DNA from: an uncultured Thiodictyon sp.
GTDB taxonomy: Bacteria > Pseudomonadota > Gammaproteobacteria > Chromatiales > Chromatiaceae
DNA length: 59,825 nucleotides
NCBI RefSeq assembly: GCF_903946935.1
Contig: NZ_CAJAXH010000083.1
Location: 1 to 59,825, forward strand
Direction: 5' to 3'
Shown here: in pieces, positions 18,223 through 28,019 of the stretch
Position numbering within the stretch: position 1 is the first letter of the stretch
Layout: each line of letters opens with the position of its first letter
Notes under the pieces: model-generated
What the model saw: the letters and a program-made list of their open reading frames with translations, nothing else
Database searches by the model: none
What the model was told of the DNA's origin: nothing
Made by a program: the position numbers and the translations under genes

Positions 18223-18351
18223 CAGCCTGTCGGACTTGATGGCGTAACCGATTGATTAAACAGGAAAACGACTTTTTGGCGCAAAAGATGAAACTCTTTG
18301 CAGTCAATCGGTTGCATCACTAAGTCCGACAGCCTGCTAGGCAAACGGCTG
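18210..18351. repeat. 140-bp palindromic element between dciA and lpxC
   Basis: Left arm from about 18210 through CTAGCAGCCTGTCGGACTT (18219-18237) is mirrored by AAGTCCGACAGCCTGCTAG (18322-18340) and on to about 18351. A second nested pair, AACCGATTGA at 18246-18255 and TCAATCGGTT at 18304-18313, lies inside. The outermost arm includes the final codons and stop of dciA. It stands between convergent genes and may terminate both. The arm matches the sequence at 120-141, so it belongs to a mobile or dispersed family. Confidence 0.75.
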
Positions 18352-18365
18352 GTTCAGCGGTGCGC

Positions 18366-19277
18366 TCAAGCAAACGACAGGGGCTGCGCATAGCTGATGG
18401 GGCCCGGCCTGGCATCCTCGAACACCGCCTCCTCCCAGGCCGTCTGTTCGGCCATGAGGGCACGCAACAGCTGATTGTTGAGTGCATGCCCGGACTTATG
18501 ACCTTTGAAGGCGCCGATCAGGGTATGGCCCAAAAGATAGAGATCGCCGATCGCGTCCAATATCTTGTGCTTGACGAACTCGTCCTCATAGCGCAACCCC
18601 TCCTCGTTCAGCACCCGGAACTCGTCCACCACCACCGCGTTGTCCAGGCTGCCGCCTTGGGCGAGCCCCTGTTGGCGCAGTGCCTCAATGTCGCGCAGAA
18701 AGCCGAAGGTCCGGGCGCGGCTCACCTCCTTGACGAAGGATGAGGTGGAAAAGTCCATGGTAGCCCGCTTGGTGCGGTCGTGGAAGGCCGGATGGTCGAA
18801 ATCGATCGTGAACTCCACGCTGAACCCGTCGTAGGGCTCAAAGCGGGCGTATTTGTCGCCATCGCGCACCTCAACCGGGCGTTTGATCCGGATAAAGCGC
18901 TTGGCACGATTCTGCTCTTCCACCCCGGCGGACTGAATCAGGAACACGAAGGGACCGGCACTGCCATCCATGATCGGCACCTCCGGGGCACTCACGTCCA
19001 CATAGGCGTTATCGATGCCGAGACCGGCGAAGGCGGACAGCAGGTGCTCAACCGTGGAGACCCGCACGTCACCATTGACCAGGGTGGTCGAGAGCCTGGT
19101 ATCTCCCACGTTATGTGGGCATGCGCGGATCTCGACCGGTTGCTCCAAATCCACCCGCCGGAAGACGATGCCGGTATCGGGGGCCGCCGGGCGCAGCGTG
19201 AGGTACACCTTCTCGCCGGTATGCAAACCGACGCCGGTGGCACGGATCACGTTCTTTAGTGTACGTTGCTTGACCAT
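18366..19277 (-). CDS. lpxC: UDP-3-O-acyl-GlcNAc deacetylase
   Basis: Zinc enzyme for the committed step of lipid A synthesis. The 303 residues include the zinc site around [10 protein letters not shown] (His78) and [15 protein letters not shown], plus the [10 protein letters not shown] loop. Length and the start (ATG 19277 with AGGGAG ahead) are typical. It follows ftsZ in the usual dcw tail position, separated by 323 bases that contain its own probable promoter. The last residues ([10 protein letters not shown]) are Ala/Leu-ended; in E. coli a C-terminal tail like this is read by FtsH, but that cannot be judged here. Confidence 0.97.
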   Translation of the reverse strand: MVKQRTLKNVIRATGVGLHTGEKVYLTLRPAAPDTGIVFRRVDLEQPVEIRACPHNVGDTRLSTTLVNGDVRVSTVEHLLSAFAGLGIDNAYVDVSAPEVPIMDGSAGPFVFLIQSAGVEEQNRAKRFIRIKRPVEVRDGDKYARFEPYDGFSVEFTIDFDHPAFHDRTKRATMDFSTSSFVKEVSRARTFGFLRDIEALRQQGLAQGGSLDNAVVVDEFRVLNEEGLRYEDEFVKHKILDAIGDLYLLGHTLIGAFKGHKSGHALNNQLLRALMAEQTAWEEAVFEDARPGPISYAQPLSFA

Positions 19278-19389
19278 CGTGCGGGCTCCCTAGTCCCCTA
19301 CCCCTACCGCGGCGATCTACCCCGGCGCCGACCATCGACACCGCGGCTAAGACCGCGCCTCGGCCCGAACGATTTCGGGCTTGAGGGGT

Positions 19390-19418
19390 AGCTTAGGGTT
19401 TTCCCGAAACTTTATCAA
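19390..19418 (-). promoter_or_regulatory. Possible lpxC promoter
   Basis: On the minus strand TTGATA (19413-19418) and TAAGCT (19390-19395) are 17 bases apart, about 110 bases before the lpxC start. The -10 match is poor, so this is only a candidate. A GCCCGAA/TTCGGGC hairpin (around 19365-19382) lies in the leader just downstream. The rest of the ftsZ-lpxC gap (19278-19600) contains an AT-rich patch near 19440-19485 and no gene. Confidence 0.3.
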
Positions 19419-19600
19419 GAGCTCTGTGCAACATACCGAGAGTCGTTTGTTTTTGCTTACAATATACCTAAAGGGATTTCCCTAGTGCCGCGTGCTGGTT
19501 CGGATTCTTGGCGAACCGATACCTCCCCACGCGAACCGCGGGGCCGTCCCTGGCCCCACGCATCGGCAAACCTCAATCGCCAATCCTATGAATCGCCTGC

Positions 19601-20770
19601 TCAATCCGCCTGGCGGCGCAGGAAGGCGGGGATGTCCAAATAGTCCAGATCGTGCTCCACCGCCTCGGCGGTGTTGCCGCCGGCAGTCGCCGCCTTGCGG
19701 TAAATCGCCGGGCGCCGCTCGATCTCGCCATAATCGGGACCGGTCTCCTCACCGTCCGCGGCGACCAGGCGCACGTGCGGCGCCTCTTCGCGATTGGGCC
19801 GTACCGAAATCCGACGGGCGCCCAGGCCGGTGGCCACGACGGTGACCCGCAACTCGTCCTCCAGTTCTGCATCGATGGCGGTGCCGATCACCATGATCGC
19901 GTCATCGTCGGCAAAGTCGCGAACCGTGTTGCCGACCTCGTCGAACTCGCCGATGGTCAGGTTATTGCCCGCCGTGATGTTGACCAGGATACCCTTGGCC
20001 CCGGCGAGGTCGATGTCTTCCAACAGGGGACAGCGGATGGCAGCCTCCGCGGCCTCCCGCGCCCGATCCGGGCCGACGGCGGCGCCGGTGCCCATCATGG
20101 CGACCCCCATATCCGACATCACGGTCTTCACGTCGGCAAAGTCGACATTGATCAGGCCAGGGCTGGTAATCAATTCGGCGATGCCGCGGGTGGCATTCAA
20201 CAGGATGTCATTGGCGGATTTGAAGGCCCCGAGCAGGGTCATATCCTTGCCGAGCACCGCCAACAGCTTCTCGTTCGGGATGGTGATCAGCGAATCCACA
20301 TGCTTGGCCAACTCGGCAATGCCGTCCTCGGCAATGCGCCGCCGCTTACTCCCCTCAAAGGGGAACGGCTTGGTCACCACCGCGACCGTGAGAATCCCCA
20401 GCTCCTTGGAGACCTCGGCGACCACCGGGGCGGCACCGGTGCCGGTACCGCCACCCATGCCGACGGTGATGAAGACCATGTCGGCACCGGACAAGGCCTC
20501 GGCGATGCGCTCCCGATCCTCCAGCGCCGCCTGCTTGCCCACCGCCGGGTTGGCCCCGGCGCCAAGCCCCTTGGTGATCCCCGAGCCGAGTTGCAAGATG
20601 GTCTTCACGCGTGACGCCTTGAGGGCCTGCGCGTCGGTATTGGCACAGATGAAGTCCACCCCCTCAATGGAGGACTCGACCATGTGATTGACCGCGTTGC
20701 CGCCCCCACCGCCGACGCCGATTACCTTGATAACGGCGGATTGGTTATGGGTATCCATCATTTCGAACAT
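19601..20770 (-). CDS. ftsZ: Cell division protein FtsZ
   Basis: Tubulin-like GTPase that forms the division ring. From ATG 20770 it has 389 residues: the GTP signature GGGTGTGAAP, the T7 loop NVDFADVKTVM, a linker (about 320-370) and the C-terminal peptide LDIPAFLRRQAD, which docks FtsA, ZipA and MinC. The start is chosen because GGGGAGA lies seven bases upstream; a longer frame extends to 21031 into ftsA-proximal sequence but has no homology. ftsA ends 157 bases upstream, leaving room for a local promoter. Confidence 0.97.
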   Translation of the reverse strand: MFEMMDTHNQSAVIKVIGVGGGGGNAVNHMVESSIEGVDFICANTDAQALKASRVKTILQLGSGITKGLGAGANPAVGKQAALEDRERIAEALSGADMVFITVGMGGGTGTGAAPVVAEVSKELGILTVAVVTKPFPFEGSKRRRIAEDGIAELAKHVDSLITIPNEKLLAVLGKDMTLLGAFKSANDILLNATRGIAELITSPGLINVDFADVKTVMSDMGVAMMGTGAAVGPDRAREAAEAAIRCPLLEDIDLAGAKGILVNITAGNNLTIGEFDEVGNTVRDFADDDAIMVIGTAIDAELEDELRVTVVATGLGARRISVRPNREEAPHVRLVAADGEETGPDYGEIERRPAIYRKAATAGGNTAEAVEHDLDYLDIPAFLRRQAD

Positions 20771-20927
20771 CGCTCTATCTCCCCAATCTGTTTGTCGCAT
20801 AAAAACCTGAAACCCCATTCGGCCCCACCCCCGGCAGGACCGCCCCCCCGACTGGCACCGACCGCCACGGCCAGCACCCCGGGGCCGCAGGCCGCGGCCC
20901 CAAAAACCTTGAGCAGCTGCGTGCCGC

Positions 20928-22163
20928 TCAGAAATTGCCCTGGAACCAACTGCGCATCCGCGCCAGCACCCCCTTGACCCCGCCCCCGGCGTTGAGTTCG
21001 GGGCGTTTGGCGAAGCGATGTTGGCGGGCATAGATCAAGAGCCCCACGCCGGTGGCGTAGACGGGATTGCGCATCACCTCGGCCATGCCAATCACATACT
21101 GCGGCACCCCCAGACGCACCGGCATGTGGAAGACCTCCTCGGCCAGCTCGATCAGGCCCTGCATCTTGGCGCTGCCGCCGGTGAGTACGACGCCGCCAGC
21201 GACCACGTCCTCGAAGCCGCTGCGCCGCAATTCGTTGCGCAGCAGGGTGAGCAGCTCCTCGTAGCGCGGCTCCACCACCTCCGCGAGCGTCTGGCGCGAC
21301 AGGCGCCGCGGCGGGCGGTCGCCGATACTCGGGACCTCAATGGTATCGCCGCCCCCGGCCAGCTGGGTAAGCGCACAGGCGTGCCGGATCTTGATCTGCT
21401 CGGCGTGCTGGGTCGGGGTGCGCAGGGCCACCGCGATATCGTTCGTGACCTGATCGCCGGCGATTGGAATCACGGCGGTATGGCGGATTGCCCCGTCGGT
21501 AAACACCGCCATGTCCGTGGTACCCCCGCCGATGTCGACCAGGCAGACGCCCAACTCCTTCTCATCCTCGCCCAGTACCGAATAAGCGGCACTGAGCTGC
21601 TCCAGCACCAGGTCGTCGACCTCCAGGCCGCAGCGGCGGATGCACTTCAAGATATTCTGGGCCGCGCTGACCGCGCCGGTGACCATGTGGACACGCGCCT
21701 CCAGACGCACCCCGCACATGCCGATGGGCTCGCGGATCCCCTCCTGGCCATCGATGATGTATTCCTGGGGCAGGATATGCAGCACCTGCTGATCGGCCGG
21801 GATGGCGACGGCGCGGGCGGTGTCGAGCACCCGGTCAACGTCGGCCTGACTGACCTCGTGGTCTTTGATCGGGGTGCTGCCGTTGGAGTTGAGGCTGCGG
21901 ATGTGACTGCCCGCGATGCCGGCGTGGACCGAGTGGATCTCACACCCAGCCATCAGCTCGGCCTCCTCCACGGCGCGCTGGATGGACAGGACGGTGGATT
22001 CGATGTCAACCACCACACCCTTCTTGAGTCCGCGGGAGGGGTGGGTGCCGATACCGATGATCTCGATCTGGTCATCGTCCTTCAGCTCACCCACCAGGCA
22101 GGCGATCTTGGAGGTGCCGATGTCCAGGCCCACCAGCAGATTTTTGTCGTTGCGTCGTGCCAT
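20928..22163 (-). CDS. ftsA: Cell division protein FtsA
   Basis: Actin-like protein that tethers FtsZ to the membrane. From ATG 22163 it has 411 residues: KNLLVGLDIGTSKIACLVGE at the N-terminus (phosphate 1), VCLVDIGGGTTDMAVF (phosphate 2), VLTGGSAKMQGL (adenosine motif), and the C-terminal amphipathic helix VLARMRSWFQGNF that binds membrane. A GTG four codons upstream (22175) is an alternative start. It lies 34 to 46 bases after ftsQ in standard dcw order. Confidence 0.96.
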   Translation of the reverse strand: MARRNDKNLLVGLDIGTSKIACLVGELKDDDQIEIIGIGTHPSRGLKKGVVVDIESTVLSIQRAVEEAELMAGCEIHSVHAGIAGSHIRSLNSNGSTPIKDHEVSQADVDRVLDTARAVAIPADQQVLHILPQEYIIDGQEGIREPIGMCGVRLEARVHMVTGAVSAAQNILKCIRRCGLEVDDLVLEQLSAAYSVLGEDEKELGVCLVDIGGGTTDMAVFTDGAIRHTAVIPIAGDQVTNDIAVALRTPTQHAEQIKIRHACALTQLAGGGDTIEVPSIGDRPPRRLSRQTLAEVVEPRYEELLTLLRNELRRSGFEDVVAGGVVLTGGSAKMQGLIELAEEVFHMPVRLGVPQYVIGMAEVMRNPVYATGVGLLIYARQHRFAKRPELNAGGGVKGVLARMRSWFQGNF

Positions 22164-22209
22164 TCCGTTTTTCACCGCGTGTGTGTATGTTGACTCGTGC
22201 CGTGGTTGC

Positions 22210-23286
22210 CTAATGGCGTGCCGGGAGCGCCTGGGTCAGTGCGCGGGCCGGCCCTCGCGCGTCGACTGGGGCCCCTGACGGCGGCGGTTTTTGACGGGTC
22301 CGCGCCTTGGCCGGGGTGGCGCTCGGGTGCGCCGCAACCCGCGCTTTCGGCGTCGGGGCACTGCCCGGCGTGGTGCGCGGGTGCGCTCGCGTGGCCCGCT
22401 GACGTGCCGGAGTGCGCTGGCCTTGGGCCTCGGTCTGAGCCCCGGCCCGCCGCTTCGCGCCCTTTGGCACCGGTCCCTGATGGCGGACCTTGCGGTCCGG
22501 GCGCGCCTGGGAGGGAGGCACCGGGTCCGGCTCCGCATTGCCGGCCCATTTGACTGCAAAACCGTTGTTGTAGCGCAGATCCACCACCTTGGCCCGGCCA
22601 GCGGCCTCTAATTGAGAGGCCGCGCCGATGAAGCGCGTCAGCCGCCGCTCGATGTCGGCGGTACCGAGCTCCACCCGGGTATTGGAGACCAGGTCCAGGC
22701 GCCAGGCGCCGCGGGAGTCGACAGCGAGCGTGTCGATGAGCTGGCCGGCCAACATCAGGGTGTCGCGCCATTTTAGATAGCGCTCGACCAGTTCCCGGGC
22801 GCGCGATTCGTCACCGTCGAGCAACGGCAGGCCGGCCGGCACCGGGCCGCTGGGACGAAAGATGACGCCCTCGGCGGTGACCAGTCCGTCGCCCTTCCAG
22901 CGTGCCACCGGGCGATGCTCGATGACACGCACCTGGAGCCGATCGGGCCAAACGCGACGAATGCTGGCGCCGCCGACCCACGGCAGCCCCTCGGCGGCCT
23001 GCTTCAGATCCCGGAGGTCGGCGGTGAGAAAGCCGCCTTGCAGGCGTTGGATCAGGGTGTCGCGTAACAATTCGGAGGAGTGATGGTGCAACTCGCCCTG
23101 AACCTCGATGGTCCGCACCGGCAGGAGCCGCGGTTCCCAATAGCCAAAGGCCCAGACACCCCCGGCCATCGCCAGCAGCAACAGCACCCCGCTCAAGGCG
23201 CGCAGGCGGCTACGCCGGGGCAGCGGCGCCGGTGCCGCTGGCGGGGCCGTCTCCAACGGCAGGGCCTGGTGAGTCGGTTCAGCCAC
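22210..23286 (-). CDS. ftsQ: Cell division protein FtsQ with long basic tail
   Basis: Bitopic divisome scaffold. The 358 residues have a short cytoplasmic N-terminus, one membrane helix (about 30-48, [18 protein letters not shown]), the POTRA domain starting [18 protein letters not shown], and the beta domain ending near [14 protein letters not shown]. After about residue 252 comes a 105-residue tail rich in Pro, Ala, Arg, Lys and Thr with no predicted fold; FtsQ of E. coli ends at 276. The tail would lie in the periplasm. The start is GTG 23286, overlapping the ddl stop by eight bases. Confidence 0.93.
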   Translation of the reverse strand: MAEPTHQALPLETAPPAAPAPLPRRSRLRALSGVLLLLAMAGGVWAFGYWEPRLLPVRTIEVQGELHHHSSELLRDTLIQRLQGGFLTADLRDLKQAAEGLPWVGGASIRRVWPDRLQVRVIEHRPVARWKGDGLVTAEGVIFRPSGPVPAGLPLLDGDESRARELVERYLKWRDTLMLAGQLIDTLAVDSRGAWRLDLVSNTRVELGTADIERRLTRFIGAASQLEAAGRAKVVDLRYNNGFAVKWAGNAEPDPVPPSQARPDRKVRHQGPVPKGAKRRAGAQTEAQGQRTPARQRATRAHPRTTPGSAPTPKARVAAHPSATPAKARTRQKPPPSGAPVDARGPARALTQALPARH

Positions 23287-24217
23287 GATCGAGGCTCGTC
23301 TCCAGGATGCGCAGGACCAGCGTCGGGAAGTCGAGGCCGGCCGCGCGCGCGGCCATGGGCACCAGGCTATGGTCAGTCATGCCGGGGACGGTGTTGATCT
23401 CCAGCAAATAGGGCTTTCCAGCGGCGTCGACCATGAAGTCGACCCGACCCCAGCCGCCGGCACCGACGGTGTCGAAGGCCTCCAAGGCCAGTTGGCGAAA
23501 ACGCTGCTCGTCGCGCTCGGGCAGACCGCAGGGGCAGCGATAGCGTGTACTGTCCGCACGGTATTTGGCGTCGTAGTCATAGAAGGCGTGGGGCGTCTCC
23601 AGCCGGATAATGGGCAGCGCCTCACGCCCGAGGATGGCACAGGTGTATTCGGCACCGTCGATCCAGCGCTCAGCGATCACCAGGGGATCATGCACCCGCG
23701 CCACTTCCCAGGCGACGGCCAGGGCGGCGGGGTCTTCGACCCGGGCCATGCCGATACTCGACCCCTCGCGGGCGGGCTTGACCATCAGCGGAAAGCCGAG
23801 GGCGGCTGCGGCGGCCAGGTCCCCGGAATTGCGCAGCAACACCGAATCGGCCGTGGGCAGACCGGCACCCGCCCAGGCGAGCTTGGTGCGGTATTTGTCC
23901 ATTCCCAGCGCGGAGCCGAGCACGCCGGAACCGGTGTAGGGCATCGCGATGGTCTCCAGTGCCCCTTGAATGACACCGTCTTCGCCACCGCGGCCATGCA
24001 GGATGATGAAGGCGCGGTCGAAACCGCCGGCGCGCAACTGTTCCAACACGGTGATGTCAGGGTCCAGCGGATGGGCGTCGACGCCACGCTCGCGCAGGCC
24101 GGCCAGGACCGCGTTGCCGCTGGTGAGCGAGATCTCGCGTTCCGCGGCCTGCCCGCCGAGCAGGACGGCGACTTTACCGAAGCGGTCGAGATAATCTTGA
24201 TTGCTGAGTGATGACAT
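23279..24217 (-). CDS. ddlB: D-alanine--D-alanine ligase
   Basis: ATP-grasp enzyme joining two D-alanines for the stem peptide. The 312 residues show [33 protein letters not shown], the ATP-binding [15 protein letters not shown] and the metal site [17 protein letters not shown]. Length is typical for DdlB. The start ATG 24217 has no clear ribosome site. A 102-base AT-richer gap separates it from murC, exactly where murB lies in related dcw clusters. Confidence 0.96.
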   Translation of the reverse strand: MSSLSNQDYLDRFGKVAVLLGGQAAEREISLTSGNAVLAGLRERGVDAHPLDPDITVLEQLRAGGFDRAFIILHGRGGEDGVIQGALETIAMPYTGSGVLGSALGMDKYRTKLAWAGAGLPTADSVLLRNSGDLAAAAALGFPLMVKPAREGSSIGMARVEDPAALAVAWEVARVHDPLVIAERWIDGAEYTCAILGREALPIIRLETPHAFYDYDAKYRADSTRYRCPCGLPERDEQRFRQLALEAFDTVGAGGWGRVDFMVDAAGKPYLLEINTVPGMTDHSLVPMAARAAGLDFPTLVLRILETSLDRG

Positions 24218-24319
24218 TTTTCACTAATAATTGATTTTGGAGTTCCGATTGACGATCGATCACCATCAGCCTTCAATCTTCATGCAGGTGCCGACACCGC
24301 TCGCCGCGTCGATCGGACA

Positions 24320-25750
24320 TCACAGGCTCGCTCCGGTCAGCACGGCGGGTAGGCGCGCGGCCAGTGTACCGATGTCGCCGGCGCCCATCAGCAGCATCAG
24401 GTCGCCATCCTCCAGCAGGTTGGGGAGGAGCTCGGGGACGGCGTTGGGGTCTTGGGCGAACACCGGGTCGACGATACCGCGGGCGCGGATGGCACGGCTC
24501 AAGGAGCGACCGTCGGCGCCGACGATCGGTGCCTCGCCGGCGGGATAGACGTCACACAGGACCAGCAGGTCAACGGTGGAAAGGACCTGGACGAAGTCCT
24601 CGAACTGCTCCTGGGTACGGGTGTAGCGGTGCGGCTGGAAGACCAGCACGAGTCGGCGGCCAGGCCAACCGTCGCGGGCGGCGGCAAGGGTGGCCGCCAG
24701 TTCGCGGGGGTGGTGCCCATAGTCGTCGACGAGGGTCAGCCGACGGCCGGCCTGGTCGGTCAAGTCGGTGACGACAAAGCGGCGGCCGACCCCCTGAAAA
24801 CCGGCCAGGGCGCGGCGGATGGCGTCTTCGTCGACCCCCAGTTCCAGGGCCACGGCAATCGCCGCCAATGCGTTGAGCACGTTGTGGCGTCCGGGCAGAT
24901 TCAGTTCGAGGGCCAAGGGGGCCCGCAGGTCCTTGCTATGGACGTCGAAATACATGCGCAGGCCATCCTGGCGGACATTGTCGGCGCGTACATCGGCCTG
25001 CGCGCACATACCATAGGTACGCACCGGACGCGGCACCAGGGGCTCCAGGGCACGCACCTCGGGATCGTCGATACACAGGACCGCCAGGCCGTAGAACGGC
25101 AGGTGATGCAGGAACTCCATGAAGGTGTTGCGCAGGCGGTCGAAGTCGTTGCCGTAGGTCTGCATGTGGTCGGCATCGATGTTGGTCACGATCGACACCA
25201 TGGGCTGGAGATAGAGGAAGGAGGCGTCGCTCTCGTCGGCCTCCGCCACCAGGTATTTGGAGGTGCCCAGCTTGGCATTGGCACCGGCACTGTTGAGCAG
25301 CCCGCCGATGACGAAGGTGGGATCGAGGCCGCCCTCGGCCAAGACGCTCGCCACCAGGCTGGTGGTGGTGGTCTTGCCGTGGGTACCGGCAACGGCCACA
25401 CCGTAATAAAAGCGCATCAGCTCGGCGAGCATCTCGGCGCGGCGCACGATCGGGATGCGCCGCGCCCGGGCCTCGGCGATCTCCGGGTTGGACTCATCGA
25501 TGGCGGTGGAGACCACCACCGCATCGGCGTCCGTCACCTGGGCGGCGTGGTGACCGATGTAGACCTGGACACCCAGGTCACGCAGGCGCCGGGTGGTCGC
25601 GCTCTCGCGCCGATCGGAGCCGGCCACCTCGTAGCCCAGGTTGGCCATGAGTTCGGCGATGCCGCTCATACCGGCGCCACCGACACCGATGAAGTGCAGG
25701 CGCCGGACTCGGCCCATGTTGGCGGCGGTGTGGCTCAAATGGGGATTCAT
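24320..25750 (-). CDS. murC: UDP-N-acetylmuramate--L-alanine ligase
   Basis: Adds L-alanine to UDP-MurNAc. The 476 residues begin with the nucleotide-binding [17 protein letters not shown], followed by the P-loop [17 protein letters not shown], the middle [13 protein letters not shown] and the C-terminal [19 protein letters not shown]. Full length. Its start overlaps the murG stop by four bases. Next downstream is ddlB without an intervening murB. Confidence 0.97.
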   Translation of the reverse strand: MNPHLSHTAANMGRVRRLHFIGVGGAGMSGIAELMANLGYEVAGSDRRESATTRRLRDLGVQVYIGHHAAQVTDADAVVVSTAIDESNPEIAEARARRIPIVRRAEMLAELMRFYYGVAVAGTHGKTTTTSLVASVLAEGGLDPTFVIGGLLNSAGANAKLGTSKYLVAEADESDASFLYLQPMVSIVTNIDADHMQTYGNDFDRLRNTFMEFLHHLPFYGLAVLCIDDPEVRALEPLVPRPVRTYGMCAQADVRADNVRQDGLRMYFDVHSKDLRAPLALELNLPGRHNVLNALAAIAVALELGVDEDAIRRALAGFQGVGRRFVVTDLTDQAGRRLTLVDDYGHHPRELAATLAAARDGWPGRRLVLVFQPHRYTRTQEQFEDFVQVLSTVDLLVLCDVYPAGEAPIVGADGRSLSRAIRARGIVDPVFAQDPNAVPELLPNLLEDGDLMLLMGAGDIGTLAARLPAVLTGASL

Positions 25751-26826
25751 CGGCGGGCGAGCTCCAAGCAGGCGGCGGTGATACGGGTGACGGCGTCGGG
25801 GGTGGCGCGGGCGCGGGCGGCCTCGGCCATCGCCAGGAGTCGGGCGCGGTCGGGGAGCAGTTGCGCCAGCAGCGCCGCGAGACCGGCGGGGTTGAGGTCC
25901 GGTTGCAGGATCAGGCGCGCCGCCCCGCAGTCGACCAGGAAGCGGGCGTTACCGACCTGATGGTCGTCAACCGCGTGTGGATAAGGCACCAGCACCGCAC
26001 CCAGGCCGGCGGCGGCCAGCTCGGAGACGGTCAGCGCCCCGGCACGGCAGACGACCAAATCGGCCCAGGCATAGGCCTGCGCCATGTCGTCGATGAACGC
26101 CGTGACCGCGGCCTGGACGCCGGCTTGTGCATAGGCCGCGCGCGCCAGTTCCAGCGTCTGCGCTCCGGCCTGGTGGCGGACCTGCGGACGCTGCTCCACC
26201 GGGAGCCGGGCCAGGGCCGCGGGGAGGACCTCGTTGAGCGCCTTGGCGCCGAGCGAGCCGCCGACGACCAACAGCCGCGCCGGCCCCGTGCGGGCGGCAA
26301 AGCGCACCGCGGGCGGCGGCAGTTCAGTGATGAGACGCCGCACCGGGTTACCAGTCACGATGGCCTGCCTGGCCCTGGGAAAGCTGCCCGGGAAGGCCTC
26401 GAAGACCCGGGTCGCCACCCGGGCGAGCCACTGATTGGTCATCCCCGGGACCGAATTTTGTTCGTGGATCACCAGGGGTATCCGCAGGACGCGGGCGGCC
26501 AGGCCGCCCGGGCCGGAGACGAACCCGCCCATTCCCAGCACCAACGCGGGGCGGCGACGGCGCAGGATGGCCCCCGCCTGCCAGAGGGCGCCGAGCAGGC
26601 GCACGGGGCCGATCAGTGTTTGAACGAGCCCCTTACCGCGCAGGCCCGCGACACTTAACCACTCAAGCTCGAAGCCATACTCAGGGACCAGGCGCGACTC
26701 CATGCCACGCTGCGTGCCGATCCAGAAGACCTGTACGCCCTGTTCACGCAGGGCCGCAGCCACCGCCAGCGCGGGGAAGACATGCCCACCGGTACCCCCG
26801 GCCATGACGCCTATGCACGCAGCCAT
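25747..26826 (-). CDS. murG: Lipid II synthase MurG (GlcNAc transferase)
   Basis: Peripheral membrane glycosyltransferase that makes lipid II from lipid I. From ATG 26826 it has 359 residues: the glycine-rich [17 protein letters not shown], the membrane-contact region with [27 protein letters not shown] and the donor site [15 protein letters not shown]. The open frame extends another 140 codons upstream inside ftsW, but those are not MurG-like. It overlaps ftsW by 16 bases. Confidence 0.96.
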   Translation of the reverse strand: MAACIGVMAGGTGGHVFPALAVAAALREQGVQVFWIGTQRGMESRLVPEYGFELEWLSVAGLRGKGLVQTLIGPVRLLGALWQAGAILRRRRPALVLGMGGFVSGPGGLAARVLRIPLVIHEQNSVPGMTNQWLARVATRVFEAFPGSFPRARQAIVTGNPVRRLITELPPPAVRFAARTGPARLLVVGGSLGAKALNEVLPAALARLPVEQRPQVRHQAGAQTLELARAAYAQAGVQAAVTAFIDDMAQAYAWADLVVCRAGALTVSELAAAGLGAVLVPYPHAVDDHQVGNARFLVDCGAARLILQPDLNPAGLAALLAQLLPDRARLLAMAEAARARATPDAVTRITAACLELARR

Positions 26827-28019
26827 GGGACCCCCCGCGGATTCCTGGATTCGGCCTCGCTTTGGCGCGTGGTGGCGTCGATACGCAGCAGGATGGCGAT
26901 GGCCATGCAGCCGACGATCAGGCTGTTGCTGCCGTAGCTCAGGAAGGGCAAGGTCAACCCCTTGGTGGGGAGCATCCCCGCGTTGACGCCAATGTTCACG
27001 AAGGCCTGCAGGCCCAGCCACAGACCGATCCCCTGGGCGGTATAGGCGGCGAAGCGACTCCCCGCCGCCTCCGCCCTGGCACCGATGCGAAAGGCGCGCC
27101 AGGCGATGAAGGCGAAGGTGGCGATGATCGCCAGCATCCCGACCAGCCCCAATTCCTCGGCGATGACCGTAGCGATGAAGTCGGTGTGCGCCTCGGGGAG
27201 GAAATATTGCTTCTGGATGCCGTTGCCGAGCCCCACCCCCAGCCACTCGCCCCGCCCGAAGCCGATCAGGGCCTGGCTCAACTGGTAGCCGGAGTTGAAG
27301 GGGTCCTCGAATGGATTGAGGAAAGAGAGTATGCGCCGCATCCGATATTCGGAGGTCATGACCAGGACGGTGAGCCCGACCAGCACGGTGCCGAACAGGA
27401 CCGCAAAGGGCATGACGCTGACGCCACCCAGGAATAAGAGCCCCATGACGGTCGCCAGCATTACCGTGGTGGTGCCGAAATCCGGTTGCTTGAGGATCAC
27501 CGCGGCGGTGAACCCGATCAGGATCATGGGGCGGATGAAGCCGGACAGCTTGTTGGCAACGTCATCGGCGTGACGCACCAGATAGCCGGAGATATAGAGC
27601 ACCGCGAACAGCTTGATGAATTCCGAGGGCTGGAGATTCAGCGGCCCCAGCGCGATCCAGCGCGTGGCACCGTTGACATTGCGGCCGATGCCCGGGACTA
27701 GGACCAACAACAGCACCCCAACCCCACCCAGGAACAACCAGACCCCCATGCGCTCCCACCAGCTGACCGGAACGGTGAAGGCCAGCAACCCGGCCACCAC
27801 TGCCATGGTGAGCGCAATCGCCTGGCGGGTAATGAAAAAGAAGGGGTCTTTGCAGCAGGTATCGCCGATGGTCATGGAGGCGGAGGCGACCATCACGAAG
27901 CCAAAGGACAGGAGGCCCAGAGTGACCATCAGCAGCGGCACATCCAAGGCCGGCCGGCGCTCGTTGCGGCGCCGTACCCAGGTCTCGGAACGCTTGTTTC
28001 GACGGGTGGCCGCGCTCAT
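26811..28019 (-). CDS. ftsW: Septal peptidoglycan polymerase FtsW
   Basis: SEDS-family glycosyltransferase of the divisome, paired with FtsI. The 402 residues contain about ten membrane helices; family motifs include NGATRWIALGPLNLQPSEF, the extracellular EAHTDFIATVIAEELG region and the late PFLSYGSNSLIV. The N-terminus (about 1-25) is basic and cytoplasmic. The start overlaps the murD stop by four bases. Confidence 0.96.
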   Translation of the reverse strand: MSAATRRNKRSETWVRRRNERRPALDVPLLMVTLGLLSFGFVMVASASMTIGDTCCKDPFFFITRQAIALTMAVVAGLLAFTVPVSWWERMGVWLFLGGVGVLLLVLVPGIGRNVNGATRWIALGPLNLQPSEFIKLFAVLYISGYLVRHADDVANKLSGFIRPMILIGFTAAVILKQPDFGTTTVMLATVMGLLFLGGVSVMPFAVLFGTVLVGLTVLVMTSEYRMRRILSFLNPFEDPFNSGYQLSQALIGFGRGEWLGVGLGNGIQKQYFLPEAHTDFIATVIAEELGLVGMLAIIATFAFIAWRAFRIGARAEAAGSRFAAYTAQGIGLWLGLQAFVNIGVNAGMLPTKGLTLPFLSYGSNSLIVGCMAIAILLRIDATTRQSEAESRNPRGVPWLRA

